A stretch of 64,000 nucleotides of DNA. It comes from an uncultured Chloroflexota bacterium. Its GTDB lineage: Bacteria > Chloroflexota > Chloroflexia > Chloroflexales > Roseiflexaceae. The notes beneath the pieces are model-generated. The model saw only the letters and a program-made list of their open reading frames with translations. It did no database searches and had not been told where the DNA came from. Shown here piece by piece: positions 25,709 to 35,227 of the stretch. Position numbers and translations under genes: made by a program. Where the stretch lies: assembly GCA_937876225.1 (NCBI GenBank), contig CALFIC010000078.1, forward strand, positions 1-64,000, given 5' to 3'. Numbering within the stretch: position 1 is the stretch's first letter; every line of letters begins with the position of its first letter.

Positions 25709-27487
25709 ATGGCTGGAGCACCCGATCAACTTTATCGCATTCGCCATTCTGCGGCCCACGTGATGGCCCAAGCAGTGCGCGAAATCTTCCCCGACGCCCT
25801 GATTGCCATCGGTCCGCCGATTGACGATGGTTTTTATTATGACTTCGATTTACCCCGCGCCATCACCCAAGACGACTTCGCCGATATCGAAACCCGTATG
25901 CGCCGTATCATTGCCGGCAAACACCCCTTCGTATATCGCGAAGTCAGCGCTGCCGAGGCCCGTACATTTTTCCATAATCAACCCTACAAAATCGAACTCA
26001 TCGATGGACTGGCTGCCGGTCAAGACGACAACGGCGATGCCACCAAAGAAAAAGTAGTTATTTCGACCTATCGCCAAGACAACTTCGAAGACCTCTGCCG
26101 TGGCCCCCACGTCGCTACCACCGGCGACATCCCAGCCGATGGCTTTAAGTTGATGAGCGTGGCTGGCGCCTACTGGCGTGGTGACGAAAAGCGCCCCCAA
26201 CTCCAACGCATCTATGCCACCGCGTGGGCCTCAAAAGAAGAGCTCGACCACTACCTCTTCCAACTCGAAGAAGCCAAACGCCGCGACCATCGCCGCCTCG
26301 GCCGTGAACTCAACTTGTTCTACTTCTCCGAAGATATCGGCGCCGGCTTGCCCCTGTTTACCCCCAAGGGCGAAATGTTGCGCTATTTGATGGAATCGTA
26401 CGTCCGTGAAGTCCAAACCCGCTACGGCTATCAGCACGTCTGGACCGGGCATTTGGTCAAAGAAACGCTGTATCACAAGTCGGGACATTACGAAAACTAC
26501 CGCGATTCGATGTTCCCACCCATGGTCGACGGCGATACCATCTTCCGACTCAAACCGATGAACTGCCCGTCACACATGACGCTGTTCAAAGAAATGGGCC
26601 GCCATTCCTACCGCGAATTGCCGATGCGCTTCGCCGAATTCGCCACCCTCTATCGTTACGAAGACAGCGGCGCCCTCAGCGGATTGACGCGGGTGCGCTC
26701 ATTGACCCAAGACGATTGTCACGTCTTTTGTACACCCGACCAGATTCAAGCGGAATTTAATCGCAATTTGCAGCTCATCAACGAAGTCTTGACCGCCTAT
26801 AAACTGTCAGACTACCGCGTGCGCTTGTCGTTGCGGGGCAACGAAGGCAAATTTGTCAAAGACGATGACAAATGGGAACGCGCCACCACCGCCCTCAAAC
26901 AAGCCCTCGATGCCAACGGCGTTGTCTACGACGCCGTCGAAGGCGAAGCGGCGTTTTATGGTCCCAAAGCCGACTTTTTGGCCAAAGATGCGCTGGGTCG
27001 CGAGTGGCAATTGTCCACCATCCAAGTTGACTTTATCCAACCCGAACGCTTGGGTGTGGAATATGTCGGTGAAGATGGCCAAATGCATACACCAATATTG
27101 ATTCACCGCGCCGTCACCGGTTCGACCGAACGCTTCATGGGCGTGATGATCGAGCACTACGCCGGCGCATTCCCTTTGTGGTTGGCACCGACGCAAGCCG
27201 TTATCATCCCCATTTCGGATGAAAAACAAGGTGCCTACGCCCAAGAAGTCCAAGCCAAACTCACTGCACTCGGCATGCGGGTCGAGCTCAATATGAGCCG
27301 CGACCGTATGAACGCCAAAATCCGTGATGCCCAACTCCAAAAAATCCCCTACATGCTCATCATCGGCGATCGCGAAGCCAGCGCTGGTGCGGTGGCCGTG
27401 CGCACCCGTACGGGCACTGATTTAGGTGCATTGGCGCTGGATGATTTTATTGCCCGGGCGCAACTCGAAATCGCCACCAAGGCATAA
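25709..27487 (+). CDS. thrS: Threonine-tRNA ligase lacking the N-terminal TGS domain
   Basis: Charges tRNA-Thr. 592 aa from ATG 25709 (GAGGAG at 25694-25699). The editing domain begins almost at once: H13-x3-H17 in 'RHSAAHVMAQ' and C130/H134 in 'CRGPHV', the usual metal-like editing set. The class II core has C286 in 'MNCPSHM', H338 in 'QDDCHVFC' and a His in 'LIHRAVTGSTERF', the zinc ligands, plus motif 3. The C-terminal anticodon-binding domain is complete. Bacterial ThrRS usually starts with a TGS domain of about 60 residues; none is present, and upstream sequence in frame is too short to encode one. Confidence 0.96.
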   Translation: MAGAPDQLYRIRHSAAHVMAQAVREIFPDALIAIGPPIDDGFYYDFDLPRAITQDDFADIETRMRRIIAGKHPFVYREVSAAEARTFFHNQPYKIELIDGLAAGQDDNGDATKEKVVISTYRQDNFEDLCRGPHVATTGDIPADGFKLMSVAGAYWRGDEKRPQLQRIYATAWASKEELDHYLFQLEEAKRRDHRRLGRELNLFYFSEDIGAGLPLFTPKGEMLRYLMESYVREVQTRYGYQHVWTGHLVKETLYHKSGHYENYRDSMFPPMVDGDTIFRLKPMNCPSHMTLFKEMGRHSYRELPMRFAEFATLYRYEDSGALSGLTRVRSLTQDDCHVFCTPDQIQAEFNRNLQLINEVLTAYKLSDYRVRLSLRGNEGKFVKDDDKWERATTALKQALDANGVVYDAVEGEAAFYGPKADFLAKDALGREWQLSTIQVDFIQPERLGVEYVGEDGQMHTPILIHRAVTGSTERFMGVMIEHYAGAFPLWLAPTQAVIIPISDEKQGAYAQEVQAKLTALGMRVELNMSRDRMNAKIRDAQLQKIPYMLIIGDREASAGAVAVRTRTGTDLGALALDDFIARAQLEIATKA

Positions 27488-27498
27488 ATCACATCCAA

Positions 27499-27536
27499 AC
27501 GACACCGTTGGCATCATGTCAACGGTGTCGTGTTTT
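27499..27536 (+). terminator. Intrinsic terminator after thrS
   Basis: 12-bp perfect arms (27499-27510 and 27520-27531) followed by GTTTT. Confidence 0.85.
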
Positions 27537-27554
27537 CATATGAGGGAGGCTTAC

Positions 27555-27788
27555 ATGCGTCGTTTTATTTTTGGATTACTCTTTGGATTAATTGCGGGTA
27601 CCGTAGTTGGGATTTGGTGGTTGCGCCGGATTGGGGCCTTTGATGACCCCAACAGTCTGGTGGGCTCGATTGTTGCTGCCGCCCGTGAAGCGGCCGCCGC
27701 TCACGAAGCGGAGCTCACCGCGCGCTTTCAACAACAGGTAAACGGCAACACTACTCCCCAACGCGATGATGACAATCTCTATGCCTAA
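27555..27788 (+). CDS. Small single-helix membrane protein, YtxH-like in layout
   Basis: 77 aa: a Gly-rich N-terminal helix (residues 4-24) followed by a charged, alanine-rich helical tail. Layout resembles YtxH-type small proteins, but no specific motif supports a family. GGGAGG lies 7 bp before ATG 27555; a longer frame starting in thrS is rejected. Terminator immediately upstream and a 29-bp gap to the next gene suggest it is co-transcribed with the DUF4013 protein. Confidence 0.6.
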   Translation: MRRFIFGLLFGLIAGTVVGIWWLRRIGAFDDPNSLVGSIVAAAREAAAAHEAELTARFQQQVNGNTTPQRDDDNLYA

Positions 27789-27817
27789 TTCACTCGCACC
27801 ACAAAGGATGTCATTGT

Positions 27818-28543
27818 ATGTTGCGTGAATCAATCCTGGTTGTGCATGCGGATAAACGATGGTGGCGAGCAGTAGCCGTGGCGGGGTTGTGTGGAATGAC
27901 CCTGTTTGGCTATCCGATTGGGGGCGGATTTATTATCGCGCATCTCGAAAATACTCGTAAAGGCTACGCCACACCCTTACCACCACTGGTTGACTGGTCA
28001 ACTCGCTGGTTGATGGGGTTGTTTGCCGTACTAATTGATTTTATTTTTTATGCGTTACCAGCCATGGTAACCACACTACTCTTTTTTTGTGGTGGACTTA
28101 CCCTCGTCATGCAACGAGCTGATGAATCTCAAGTCAGCGTGTTATGGATCTTTGGCATCGGCTTAGGCATTTGGTGGTTAGTAATGTTTTTGAGCGGGGT
28201 CTCGGCCATCGGACGCCTCGTCTATGTCGACGACAGTGGCGCCGAACGCTGCCTGAGTGGCTACCCACTGCGTGAAGCATTCCGCCGCCACGCCTGGAAG
28301 TATTACGCCACGGCACGCGTGTGGAGCATTCCGCTCTACATCATACCGCTCATCTGTATCGGCAGTATGCCGTGGATTTTGAATCTTGGTGGCATTGGAG
28401 CATGGATTGGCGGGAGTATCGTGGTGTGGCTCTTTTTTTGTAGTTTGTTTTATGCCCACCTCGTCACCATGCAAATCTATCATCGGGTCGACCTGCAACT
28501 CCAGTCCGCCGACTTGGAACGCTCACAATTTGGCATGGACTAG
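27818..28543 (+). CDS. DUF4013-type membrane protein
   Basis: 241 aa with several transmembrane helices. 'YPIGGGFIIAHLENTRKGYATPLPPLVDW' in the first third is close to the DUF4013 pattern (a PxGGY-like motif then 'LPxW'), followed by helices containing Phe/Leu-rich stretches. Function of this family is unknown. CAAAGGATG lies upstream, with AAAGGA as the probable ribosome site for ATG 27818. Confidence 0.72.
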   Translation: MLRESILVVHADKRWWRAVAVAGLCGMTLFGYPIGGGFIIAHLENTRKGYATPLPPLVDWSTRWLMGLFAVLIDFIFYALPAMVTTLLFFCGGLTLVMQRADESQVSVLWIFGIGLGIWWLVMFLSGVSAIGRLVYVDDSGAERCLSGYPLREAFRRHAWKYYATARVWSIPLYIIPLICIGSMPWILNLGGIGAWIGGSIVVWLFFCSLFYAHLVTMQIYHRVDLQLQSADLERSQFGMD

Positions 28544-28558
28544 CTGCACAGTGACCAC

Positions 28559-28597
28559 CGTCCGCGCAGGATGTACATCCTGCGCGGACGTGTTTTT
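28559..28597 (+). terminator. Terminator formed by a 32-bp perfect palindrome
   Basis: 16-bp arms meet without a loop (28559-28590, centre 28574/28575), followed by TGTTTTTTA. The T-run is on the plus side only, so it ends the DUF4013 transcript; the convergent ABC gene ends at 28597. Confidence 0.88.
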
Positions 28598-30432
28598 TAT
28601 ATACTCTGCCCTTTGAACTGACTCATATACAGATGGTGATACAACCCGCGTTGGGCGAGCAACTCGGCATGGTTGCCTTGTTCGACAATCTCACCGCCGT
28701 TGATGACCAACACCTGGTTGGCGTCACGAATGGTGCTCAAGCGATGTGCAATCACAAAGCTCGTGCGCCCTTCCATTAGGCGCAACAAGGCGCGCTGGAT
28801 GCGCACTTCGGTACGAGTGTCGATACTGCTCGTCGCCTCGTCGAGAATCAAAATCCGCGGATCGGCCAAAATCGCACGCGCAATCGCCAGCAACTGGCGC
28901 TGACCTTGGCTCAGATTGCTGGCACGTTCCGACAATTTTGTCGCATATCCATGGGGCAACAACCGGATAAAGTGATCGGCGTCGGCCATTTCTGCAGCGC
29001 GGATACATTCTTCGTCACTGGCATCGAGCCGACCAAAGCGGATGTTTTCGAGGACCGTATCTGCAAACATAAAGGTATCTTGTAATACTAAGCCAAGCTG
29101 ACTACGCAAACTCGATTTGGGAATGTCTTGGATATCGATGCCGTCGATATGAATGCTCCCACCACTAATTTCATAAAAACGACTCAACAAATTGATGATG
29201 GTCGTTTTGCCTGCACCGGTCGGTCCAACCAAAGCAAACATCTCGCCCGGTTTGGCCACCAGCGACATGTTTTTGATAATCGGCGTCCCTGGATCATAGG
29301 CAAATTGCACATTCGCAAAGACTACTTCTCCACGGATCACAATCGGAGTCGCAGTGGGCACGGCACCATCGACTTCGGCCGGTGTGTCGATGATTTCAAA
29401 GACGCGTTCTGCACCTGCCAACGCACCTTGGATGGCATTGTACATGTTGGCGATTTGCCGAAGTGGATTGATAAAGTTTTGCGCATAGATAATAAAAGTC
29501 GCAATTACCCCGACCGTCACCAACCCACGCAACGCCAGCCAACCACCGAGACCAGCCAACACGATGATAAAGAAATTCCCCAACACGCTGGTCAGCGGCA
29601 TCAGAAGTAGTGCGTAATTGTTGGCAGTGACACCGGCAGTGTAGGTGGCTTGGTTTTGCTGGCGAAAGGTTGCTAGCACGGATTCATTGCGACCAAAGGC
29701 CTTGACGACTTTTTGGCCGCTAATTGCCTCTTCCATCACGGCATTCAGGTCACCCATGCTCCGCTGTAAATCACGAAAGCCACGGCGTGTATACGTAGCC
29801 ACAAAGCGTGTAAACCAAAACATGATGGGCACCACCACCAACGCTGACAATGCCAACCACAAATCAAGCGCAAACATCGCCACCAAAATACCAACCAACG
29901 ACAATGCGCTGGCAATCAGCGCCGTAACGTTCTGTGATACTGCCTGATTGATGGCATCGATGTCGTTGGTCAAGCGACTCATCAGTTGGCCTGCGGGATT
30001 GCGATCAAAAAACTGCATTGGCAAACGTTGCAAATGCGTAAACAAGTCCTGCCGCAACATTTGCAGGGCCCGTTGCGATACGGTAGCCATCATGCGTCCC
30101 GCCCACACCTGAAAAATGTTGTTGCACAAGTAGGTGACCAGCATTAGTCCTGCAATATAGGGGAGTTCGGCAACACGATGCGGAATAATGTATTTATCGA
30201 TTGCCATACCGATCAAATAGGGACCGAGCAAACCCAACACCGTATAGATAACGACCAATACTAATACCCCAATCAATCCCGTACGAAACGGGAGGAGATA
30301 CGCCACCAAGCGCCGTAATGCGGTGCGAGCATCAATGGCTTTTTCGATGCGCCCAATCGCCATCGGATGCCGACCTTGGATGGTGGCACGGGCATTTGTA
30401 TGTACGTCTCGTTGTGGCGAAGAATGCGTCAT
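28597..30432 (-). CDS. ABC exporter half-transporter, catalytic-site subunit of a heterodimer
   Basis: 611 aa. Six-helix type I exporter domain (about 45-335) and nucleotide-binding domain. Walker A GPTGAGKT at 403-410, Walker B 'ILILDE' with catalytic Glu532, and a variant signature LSQGQ at 507-511 in place of LSGGQ. The neighbour 30472-32235 has the reverse pattern, so the pair forms one consensus and one degenerate ATP site, as in TM287/288 or BmrCD. Substrate unknown (drug, lipid or peptide). The N-terminal 25 residues are hydrophilic and extra. Confidence 0.94.
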   Translation of the reverse strand: MTHSSPQRDVHTNARATIQGRHPMAIGRIEKAIDARTALRRLVAYLLPFRTGLIGVLVLVVIYTVLGLLGPYLIGMAIDKYIIPHRVAELPYIAGLMLVTYLCNNIFQVWAGRMMATVSQRALQMLRQDLFTHLQRLPMQFFDRNPAGQLMSRLTNDIDAINQAVSQNVTALIASALSLVGILVAMFALDLWLALSALVVVPIMFWFTRFVATYTRRGFRDLQRSMGDLNAVMEEAISGQKVVKAFGRNESVLATFRQQNQATYTAGVTANNYALLLMPLTSVLGNFFIIVLAGLGGWLALRGLVTVGVIATFIIYAQNFINPLRQIANMYNAIQGALAGAERVFEIIDTPAEVDGAVPTATPIVIRGEVVFANVQFAYDPGTPIIKNMSLVAKPGEMFALVGPTGAGKTTIINLLSRFYEISGGSIHIDGIDIQDIPKSSLRSQLGLVLQDTFMFADTVLENIRFGRLDASDEECIRAAEMADADHFIRLLPHGYATKLSERASNLSQGQRQLLAIARAILADPRILILDEATSSIDTRTEVRIQRALLRLMEGRTSFVIAHRLSTIRDANQVLVINGGEIVEQGNHAELLAQRGLYHHLYMSQFKGQSI

Positions 30433-30471
30433 TGTTGCTGTCCATTTCCATCGTTACACATACGTGATTCC

Positions 30472-32235
30472 TTATTCCCGACCAGCCAACACTGTTTCCT
30501 TGACCCCATCACCGAGCTGGCTAGCATAGATTTCTTGGTAAATCTCACTTTGCTGCATCAGCTCGCGGTGTGTGCCCTCGGCCACGATCCGCCCTTGGTC
30601 AAGCACAATGATTTTGTCTGCGTTGAGCACCGTGCTAATGCGTTGCGCCACGATGAGTGTGGTTTGCTGGTGAGCCATGGCCGCGAGTGCTGCTTGGATG
30701 TGTGTTTCGGTTTCTACATCCACTGCACTCGTGCTGTCGTCGAGGATGAGAATACGTGGCTGTGTCAAAAGGGCACGGGCAATCGCAATCCGCTGTTTTT
30801 GACCACCCGACAGATTGACACCGCGCTCTTCGATGTGGGTATCATATCCATTCGGCAGTTTGATGACAAAATCGTGCGCTTGGGCTGCCTGGGCTGCGGC
30901 GATGATGGCTGCTTCGCTGGCATTTGGCGCACCATAGCTGATATTTTCGCGCACCGTACCCGAAAACAAAATCGTTTCTTGCGGTACAATCGCAATCTGT
31001 TGAAACAATGATGTCTGTGCTAGGTCACGCACATCGACACCGTCGATACGGACGCTCCCTGCTGTCACATCATAAAAACGCGGTACGAGATGCACTAGCG
31101 ATGTTTTGCCCGCACCAGTCGCCCCCAAAATCGCCACCGTTTGACCGGGTGCTATCGTCAAATCGATGCCATCAAGCACTGCCTCCGCGTTTTCGAGATT
31201 ATACACAAAGCGTACTTGGGAAAACTCGATCCGCCCCGCGGTCTGTGTCGCCAAAGGCTGCGCATCCGTACGATCAGTGACGGTGGGTTGCGTTTCAAAG
31301 ACTTCGTTGACACGACGTGCCGACGCAACCCCACTTGCCCACGTATTCGACAACATCGTCATCATCACGAGTGGTGTCATGGTAGTCAATAGATAATTGG
31401 TAAAGGCGATAATCTGTCCAACCGTCATGTCTGAGCGTGACACACTTAATCCACCCGACCAGATGACCAGTACCATACCGATATTGATACAAATCGTCAA
31501 AATCGGCATCATCAGAGCCATAAACTGCATGACCGAAATCGATGTATCTGCAAAATCTTCATTGGTGGTCAAAAACCGCTCTGCCTGCGCATCTTCCCGT
31601 ACAAAAGCTTTAATGAGGCGCGCGCCAGCGACATTTTCTTGCAATACCGTATTGAGAATATCGAGTTTCTGTTGCATCGTACGGTAGAGTGGCTCCATGC
31701 GCGACACAAAAAACACAATAATCACGCCCGTTACCAACAGCAATGGCAAAAGTTGCAACGCCAATGCTTGACTAGTGGTAAACATCAAAATCAGGCTACC
31801 AATCATCATCATCGGTGCGCGGGTGCCGATGCGTAGGTTAATCTGAAAGTAGCGCTGTACTGCCGCCGTGTCGCTAGTGAGGCGCACCAACAACTGCCCG
31901 GTACGCATACGATCGAGGTCAGCAAACGACAAAGACTGGATTTTGGTGAACAATGCCTCGCGCAAGTCGCGGGCCACCCCTTCGCCAACCTGAATCGACG
32001 TCAAGTTGTTGCCAACCGCCACCAGCACACTCGCCAGCGAAATCCCCACCATGATGAGTCCGGTTTGTACCACCACGTCTTGGTTGTGCTTGGCAATGCC
32101 TACGTCTATGATGTACTCAATCAAGCGCGGAATCGCCAAATCGAGAAACACGAGTGCCGTCAACAACACAAAAGCTGCCACTGCCGACTTCCAATACGGC
32201 TTAGCAAAACGCACCAGCGCATAAATATCCTGCAT
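30472..32235 (-). CDS. ABC exporter half-transporter, degenerate-site subunit of a heterodimer
   Basis: 587 aa, type I exporter fold. Walker A GATGAGKT at 371-378, canonical signature LSGGQ at 475-479, but Walker B reads 'ILILDD', so the catalytic Glu position is Asp500. That makes the ATP site formed by its own Walker motifs poorly hydrolytic. Its intact LSGGQ would complete the active site of the partner encoded just downstream. GAGGAAG precedes the ATG at 32235. Expected partner order and spacing (39 bp) support one operon. Confidence 0.94.
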   Translation of the reverse strand: MQDIYALVRFAKPYWKSAVAAFVLLTALVFLDLAIPRLIEYIIDVGIAKHNQDVVVQTGLIMVGISLASVLVAVGNNLTSIQVGEGVARDLREALFTKIQSLSFADLDRMRTGQLLVRLTSDTAAVQRYFQINLRIGTRAPMMMIGSLILMFTTSQALALQLLPLLLVTGVIIVFFVSRMEPLYRTMQQKLDILNTVLQENVAGARLIKAFVREDAQAERFLTTNEDFADTSISVMQFMALMMPILTICINIGMVLVIWSGGLSVSRSDMTVGQIIAFTNYLLTTMTPLVMMTMLSNTWASGVASARRVNEVFETQPTVTDRTDAQPLATQTAGRIEFSQVRFVYNLENAEAVLDGIDLTIAPGQTVAILGATGAGKTSLVHLVPRFYDVTAGSVRIDGVDVRDLAQTSLFQQIAIVPQETILFSGTVRENISYGAPNASEAAIIAAAQAAQAHDFVIKLPNGYDTHIEERGVNLSGGQKQRIAIARALLTQPRILILDDSTSAVDVETETHIQAALAAMAHQQTTLIVAQRISTVLNADKIIVLDQGRIVAEGTHRELMQQSEIYQEIYASQLGDGVKETVLAGRE

Positions 32236-32491
32236 GTCCGTTACTTCCTCGTATTCCTAAGATTATCAACAATGTCCAAAGTATACTCCTTATTTCAGCA
32301 CCACAAATTTCACGGAACACCGCTCTCTGTATGTCGTCGTGTCCGCACAAAACGCCACGCCAAAATCCGTGACGCGCAATACGTTTATTTGCGTTGAATG
32401 TGTCAAATCATCACGAGACTTGCAATCAGCGTATATTCATGTCCCGACAAAAAAGCACCGTCCTACGAGAAGACAGCACTTTTTGATACCG

Positions 32492-33490
32492 TTATTTCAA
32501 TAATCGAAATGTACCGGTATCAAGAAAATGCCGTAATCGGAGCTCCATGCGGCGACAAAACTCCGGCACAAACGCCTGTTCTTCATGGCTTTGCAACACG
32601 ATTAAATCATTGAGCAACACAATCCCTCGTGCCATCAACAGCGCATCAAATTCGGCACTACTGACGACTGGCATTGGAGCAACACTGCGGTACCCTGCAA
32701 AAACCTGCTCCTCGGCCCCCTCAATGTCACGCAGGTTGTAACACGCAATAGCAAGATCTTGAATCGGCCAGCCCATACCAGCATCATCGAAATCAAAAAC
32801 ACTGAGTTGCCCTGCATGCCACATCAGATTGTAACCATGCAGGTCGGCATGAATCGGTTGAATGGAAAAACGTTGTGCGAGCTGTGCATACACCGGCGCG
32901 ATAATCGCCGTCGCATCAGTCAAAAGCTGGCGCACTACAGGTGTCAGGCTAGCATCATTCGCGCTAGTGAGGTTGTCCGTGCTGTTCATCAACATACTAT
33001 CGATACGCGGGAAATATGCGCCGTCACGAGGGCGCCAATCCTTGCCATGTTGATGCAAAAGCGCCGTTGTACGACCAAGCTGCGTCAATTGTTGCCGCGA
33101 TGGTCGCGCCCCCACAATCCGCCCAGGCAACCAATGTGCCACGGTGGCAGCAAGTGTTTTGCCTAATGGCGGACAATCAATCGTCGCCACAAACGATCCA
33201 TTGATTGTGGGATACGGCTTGGGGACATTGACCGTTCCTTCGGCTGCAAGAGCGGCAATCCACTGTAATTCCGCATCTATACCAAATGCATCACGCAGCG
33301 AATGGGTATTGAGGCGGAGCGCATACTGCACCCCGGCACGATCACGGACCGCATAGGTGGTATTGAATGCATGATTTACGACACGCAACGATACTGGTTG
33401 GATAGCAAATTGCGCTAATACGGCATGGACAAATGGACGAAGTATGCCAAGTTGTTGACGTTGTGTGCGTTGAGCGTATGTATTATCCAT
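32492..33490 (-). CDS. Aminoglycoside-phosphotransferase-fold kinase
   Basis: 332 aa, APH/choline-kinase fold. The catalytic loop is 'HADLHGYNLMW' and the metal site 'VFDFDDAG', both intact, so it is likely an active small-molecule kinase. These proteins in environmental bacteria are usually not antibiotic resistance enzymes; relatives include homoserine and methylthioribose kinases. Start chosen at ATG 33490 because GAAGGAG lies 5 bases upstream; a longer frame to 33544 has no ribosome site. It is transcribed divergently from the isoaspartyl peptidase gene. Confidence 0.85.
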   Translation of the reverse strand: MDNTYAQRTQRQQLGILRPFVHAVLAQFAIQPVSLRVVNHAFNTTYAVRDRAGVQYALRLNTHSLRDAFGIDAELQWIAALAAEGTVNVPKPYPTINGSFVATIDCPPLGKTLAATVAHWLPGRIVGARPSRQQLTQLGRTTALLHQHGKDWRPRDGAYFPRIDSMLMNSTDNLTSANDASLTPVVRQLLTDATAIIAPVYAQLAQRFSIQPIHADLHGYNLMWHAGQLSVFDFDDAGMGWPIQDLAIACYNLRDIEGAEEQVFAGYRSVAPMPVVSSAEFDALLMARGIVLLNDLIVLQSHEEQAFVPEFCRRMELRLRHFLDTGTFRLLK

Positions 33491-33561
33491 AAAAACTCCT
33501 TCTGCAAACACCAATCTGCACAAACCAAATCGCATCGCATTCATGAGATTCCGTTTATCGT

Positions 33562-33567
33562 TATAAT
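33562..33567 (+). promoter_or_regulatory. Candidate -10 box of the isoaspartyl peptidase gene
   Basis: TATAAT 41 bp before ATG 33608 in the short divergent intergenic region; no clear -35. Confidence 0.35.
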
Positions 33568-33607
33568 ACCAACAATTGGTTATTTTTTAACGAACGAGGA
33601 TTATCAC

Positions 33608-34552
33608 ATGGCAATTGCAATCATCGTGCATGGTGGCGCCTGGGCCATCCCCGATCACGAAGTCGCCCCCCATCGGCATGGTTGTCGCACCGCCCGTGAT
33701 GCCGGGTGGCAGGTGTTGGCCAATGGTGGCAGTGCCATGGATGCCGTCGAAGCCGCCGTACGCATCCTCGAAGACGATCCCACCTACGATGCCGGCGTCG
33801 GCTCAGTCCTCAACCGTGGTGGCTTTGTCGAGCTCGACGCCGCCGTCATGGAGGGCGATCAACTCCTGTATGGCGCCGTGGCAGGGGTACGACGCATCCG
33901 CAACCCGATTTCACTCGCACGCCATGTGCTCAACAGCCCAGCCGGCATGTTGGTGGCCGATGGTGCCGAACGATTTGCCAAAGAGCGTGGGATTCCGTTT
34001 TGTGATCCCGAAGAGCTGATTGTCGACCGCGAGTTTCAAATCTTTCAAAAACTCATCGCTACCTACGACAGTAGCAAAGATAGCGGCTCAACGGCACCTC
34101 CCGGAGAAGTCGTCGCCGACATCGTACAGGGCGGGTGGCCCAATCGCCCCAGCGACACCGTCGGTTGTGTCGCCATCGACGAAAACGGCTGGGTCGTGGC
34201 TGGCACATCGACGGGTGGTACGGGGCACAAGCTGATTGGGCGGGTCGGTGATGCGCCATTGCTCGGCGGTGGCTTGTATGCCATGAACGAACTTGGCGGC
34301 TGCTCAACCACCGGTTGGGGCGAGTCTATTATGCGCATTTTGCTGGCAAAAACTGCGGTTGATTACCTCAGTGATGATTGTCACCCCCAAGATGCCGCCA
34401 CCAAAGCCATTGAGCGCCTTGCCGATCGCGGCAAAGGCATCGGTGGCTGTATTTTGCTTGATCGCCACGGTCGTATCGGTTGGGCATTTAATACACCACG
34501 TATGGCGCATGCCTGGCGGACTGCCGATGGGCGTGATGGTGATGGTGTATAA
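33608..34552 (+). CDS. Isoaspartyl peptidase / plant-type L-asparaginase
   Basis: 314 aa Ntn-hydrolase. It is made as one chain and should self-cleave before Thr184 in 'PSDTVGCVAID', giving the N-terminal nucleophile. Downstream come 'AGTSTGGTGHKLIGRVGDAPLLGGG' pieces that hold the family substrate-binding Arg-Val-Gly-Asp and the TGWGE motif. Hydrolyses beta-aspartyl peptides or asparagine. The usual family sequence is GTVG; here it is DTVG. ATG 33608 with GAGGA is preferred over a longer frame that overlaps the divergent kinase gene. Confidence 0.92.
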   Translation: MAIAIIVHGGAWAIPDHEVAPHRHGCRTARDAGWQVLANGGSAMDAVEAAVRILEDDPTYDAGVGSVLNRGGFVELDAAVMEGDQLLYGAVAGVRRIRNPISLARHVLNSPAGMLVADGAERFAKERGIPFCDPEELIVDREFQIFQKLIATYDSSKDSGSTAPPGEVVADIVQGGWPNRPSDTVGCVAIDENGWVVAGTSTGGTGHKLIGRVGDAPLLGGGLYAMNELGGCSTTGWGESIMRILLAKTAVDYLSDDCHPQDAATKAIERLADRGKGIGGCILLDRHGRIGWAFNTPRMAHAWRTADGRDGDGV

Positions 34553-34635
34553 CGTTTGACGCTATTTACAAACAACGTATCGCCATTTTTTCGCACTAGT
34601 ATGCGCCAAGTACGCACCAAATATATGGTCTGTGC

Positions 34636-34641
34636 TATACT
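34636..34641 (+). promoter_or_regulatory. Candidate extended -10 box before cvpA
   Basis: TGCTATACT contains TGn-TATACT 32 bp before ATG 34673. No good -35. No gene lies in 34553-34672. Confidence 0.4.
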
Positions 34642-34672
34642 ATCAGCGTCTGTTGTGTCGTAGGGGATTGTG

Positions 34673-35227
34673 ATGAATTCGTTTGACCTCGTAAGTCTCA
34701 TCATCGTGGTGGTTGCACTTATCCTTGGTTTTTTTCAAGGCGCAGTGCGGATGATTATCGTCACGATTATGGCCTATATTGGACTTGTTATTGCTGGATT
34801 ATACTTTCAAACCATCGGCGATTGGTTGCATTTGGCTGCCAATATCGGGTTACTCGAAAGCTATAGTTTGGCCTATATCGCCGTATTCGGATTATGTATG
34901 CTGACGTTAAGTAGTATGGGGATTTATACGTTTCGGTTTTTTCGGGGCAATACCGATTCGATTGTAAATCGGCTCATAGGACTCGTGTTTAGTGGGGTTA
35001 CCACACTGTTGTTAATTGGGGTATGTGCCCATTTATTGTTGATTCTGCCCACAGACGTTGCCCCCAGTGAAATGCGTTCGTTTATTGGTACCGAAACACT
35101 TCGTACTGTCGCCAGCACTCGCATTGCCGTACCGTTGAGCAATGCTGTCGCACCGATTGTGCTTCAAATCCTCGATCCATTTGTTTTTAGTGATATCAAT
35201 CAGCTGTTTTCCACACCAACACCATAA
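34673..35227 (+). CDS. cvpA: CvpA family membrane protein
   Basis: 184 aa with four hydrophobic helices. 'NSFDLVSLIIVVVALILGFFQG' then 'MAYIGLVIAGL' follow the CvpA pattern. The E. coli homologue is linked to colicin V production and the envelope; a cvpA-mutS2 pair is common in bacteria. AGGGG lies 6 bases before ATG 34673. The stop TAA overlaps the mutS2 ATG by one base. Confidence 0.85.
   Translation: MNSFDLVSLIIVVVALILGFFQGAVRMIIVTIMAYIGLVIAGLYFQTIGDWLHLAANIGLLESYSLAYIAVFGLCMLTLSSMGIYTFRFFRGNTDSIVNRLIGLVFSGVTTLLLIGVCAHLLLILPTDVAPSEMRSFIGTETLRTVASTRIAVPLSNAVAPIVLQILDPFVFSDINQLFSTPTP

Noticed and set aside
32236..32491. Possible RNA gene or small ORF downstream of the kinase
   Set aside because: No conserved structure, ribosome site or coding pattern was recognised.
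33425..33607. Longer N-terminus for the isoaspartyl peptidase
   Set aside because: It overlaps the divergent kinase gene and lacks a ribosome site; family proteins begin near 'IIVHGGAWA'.
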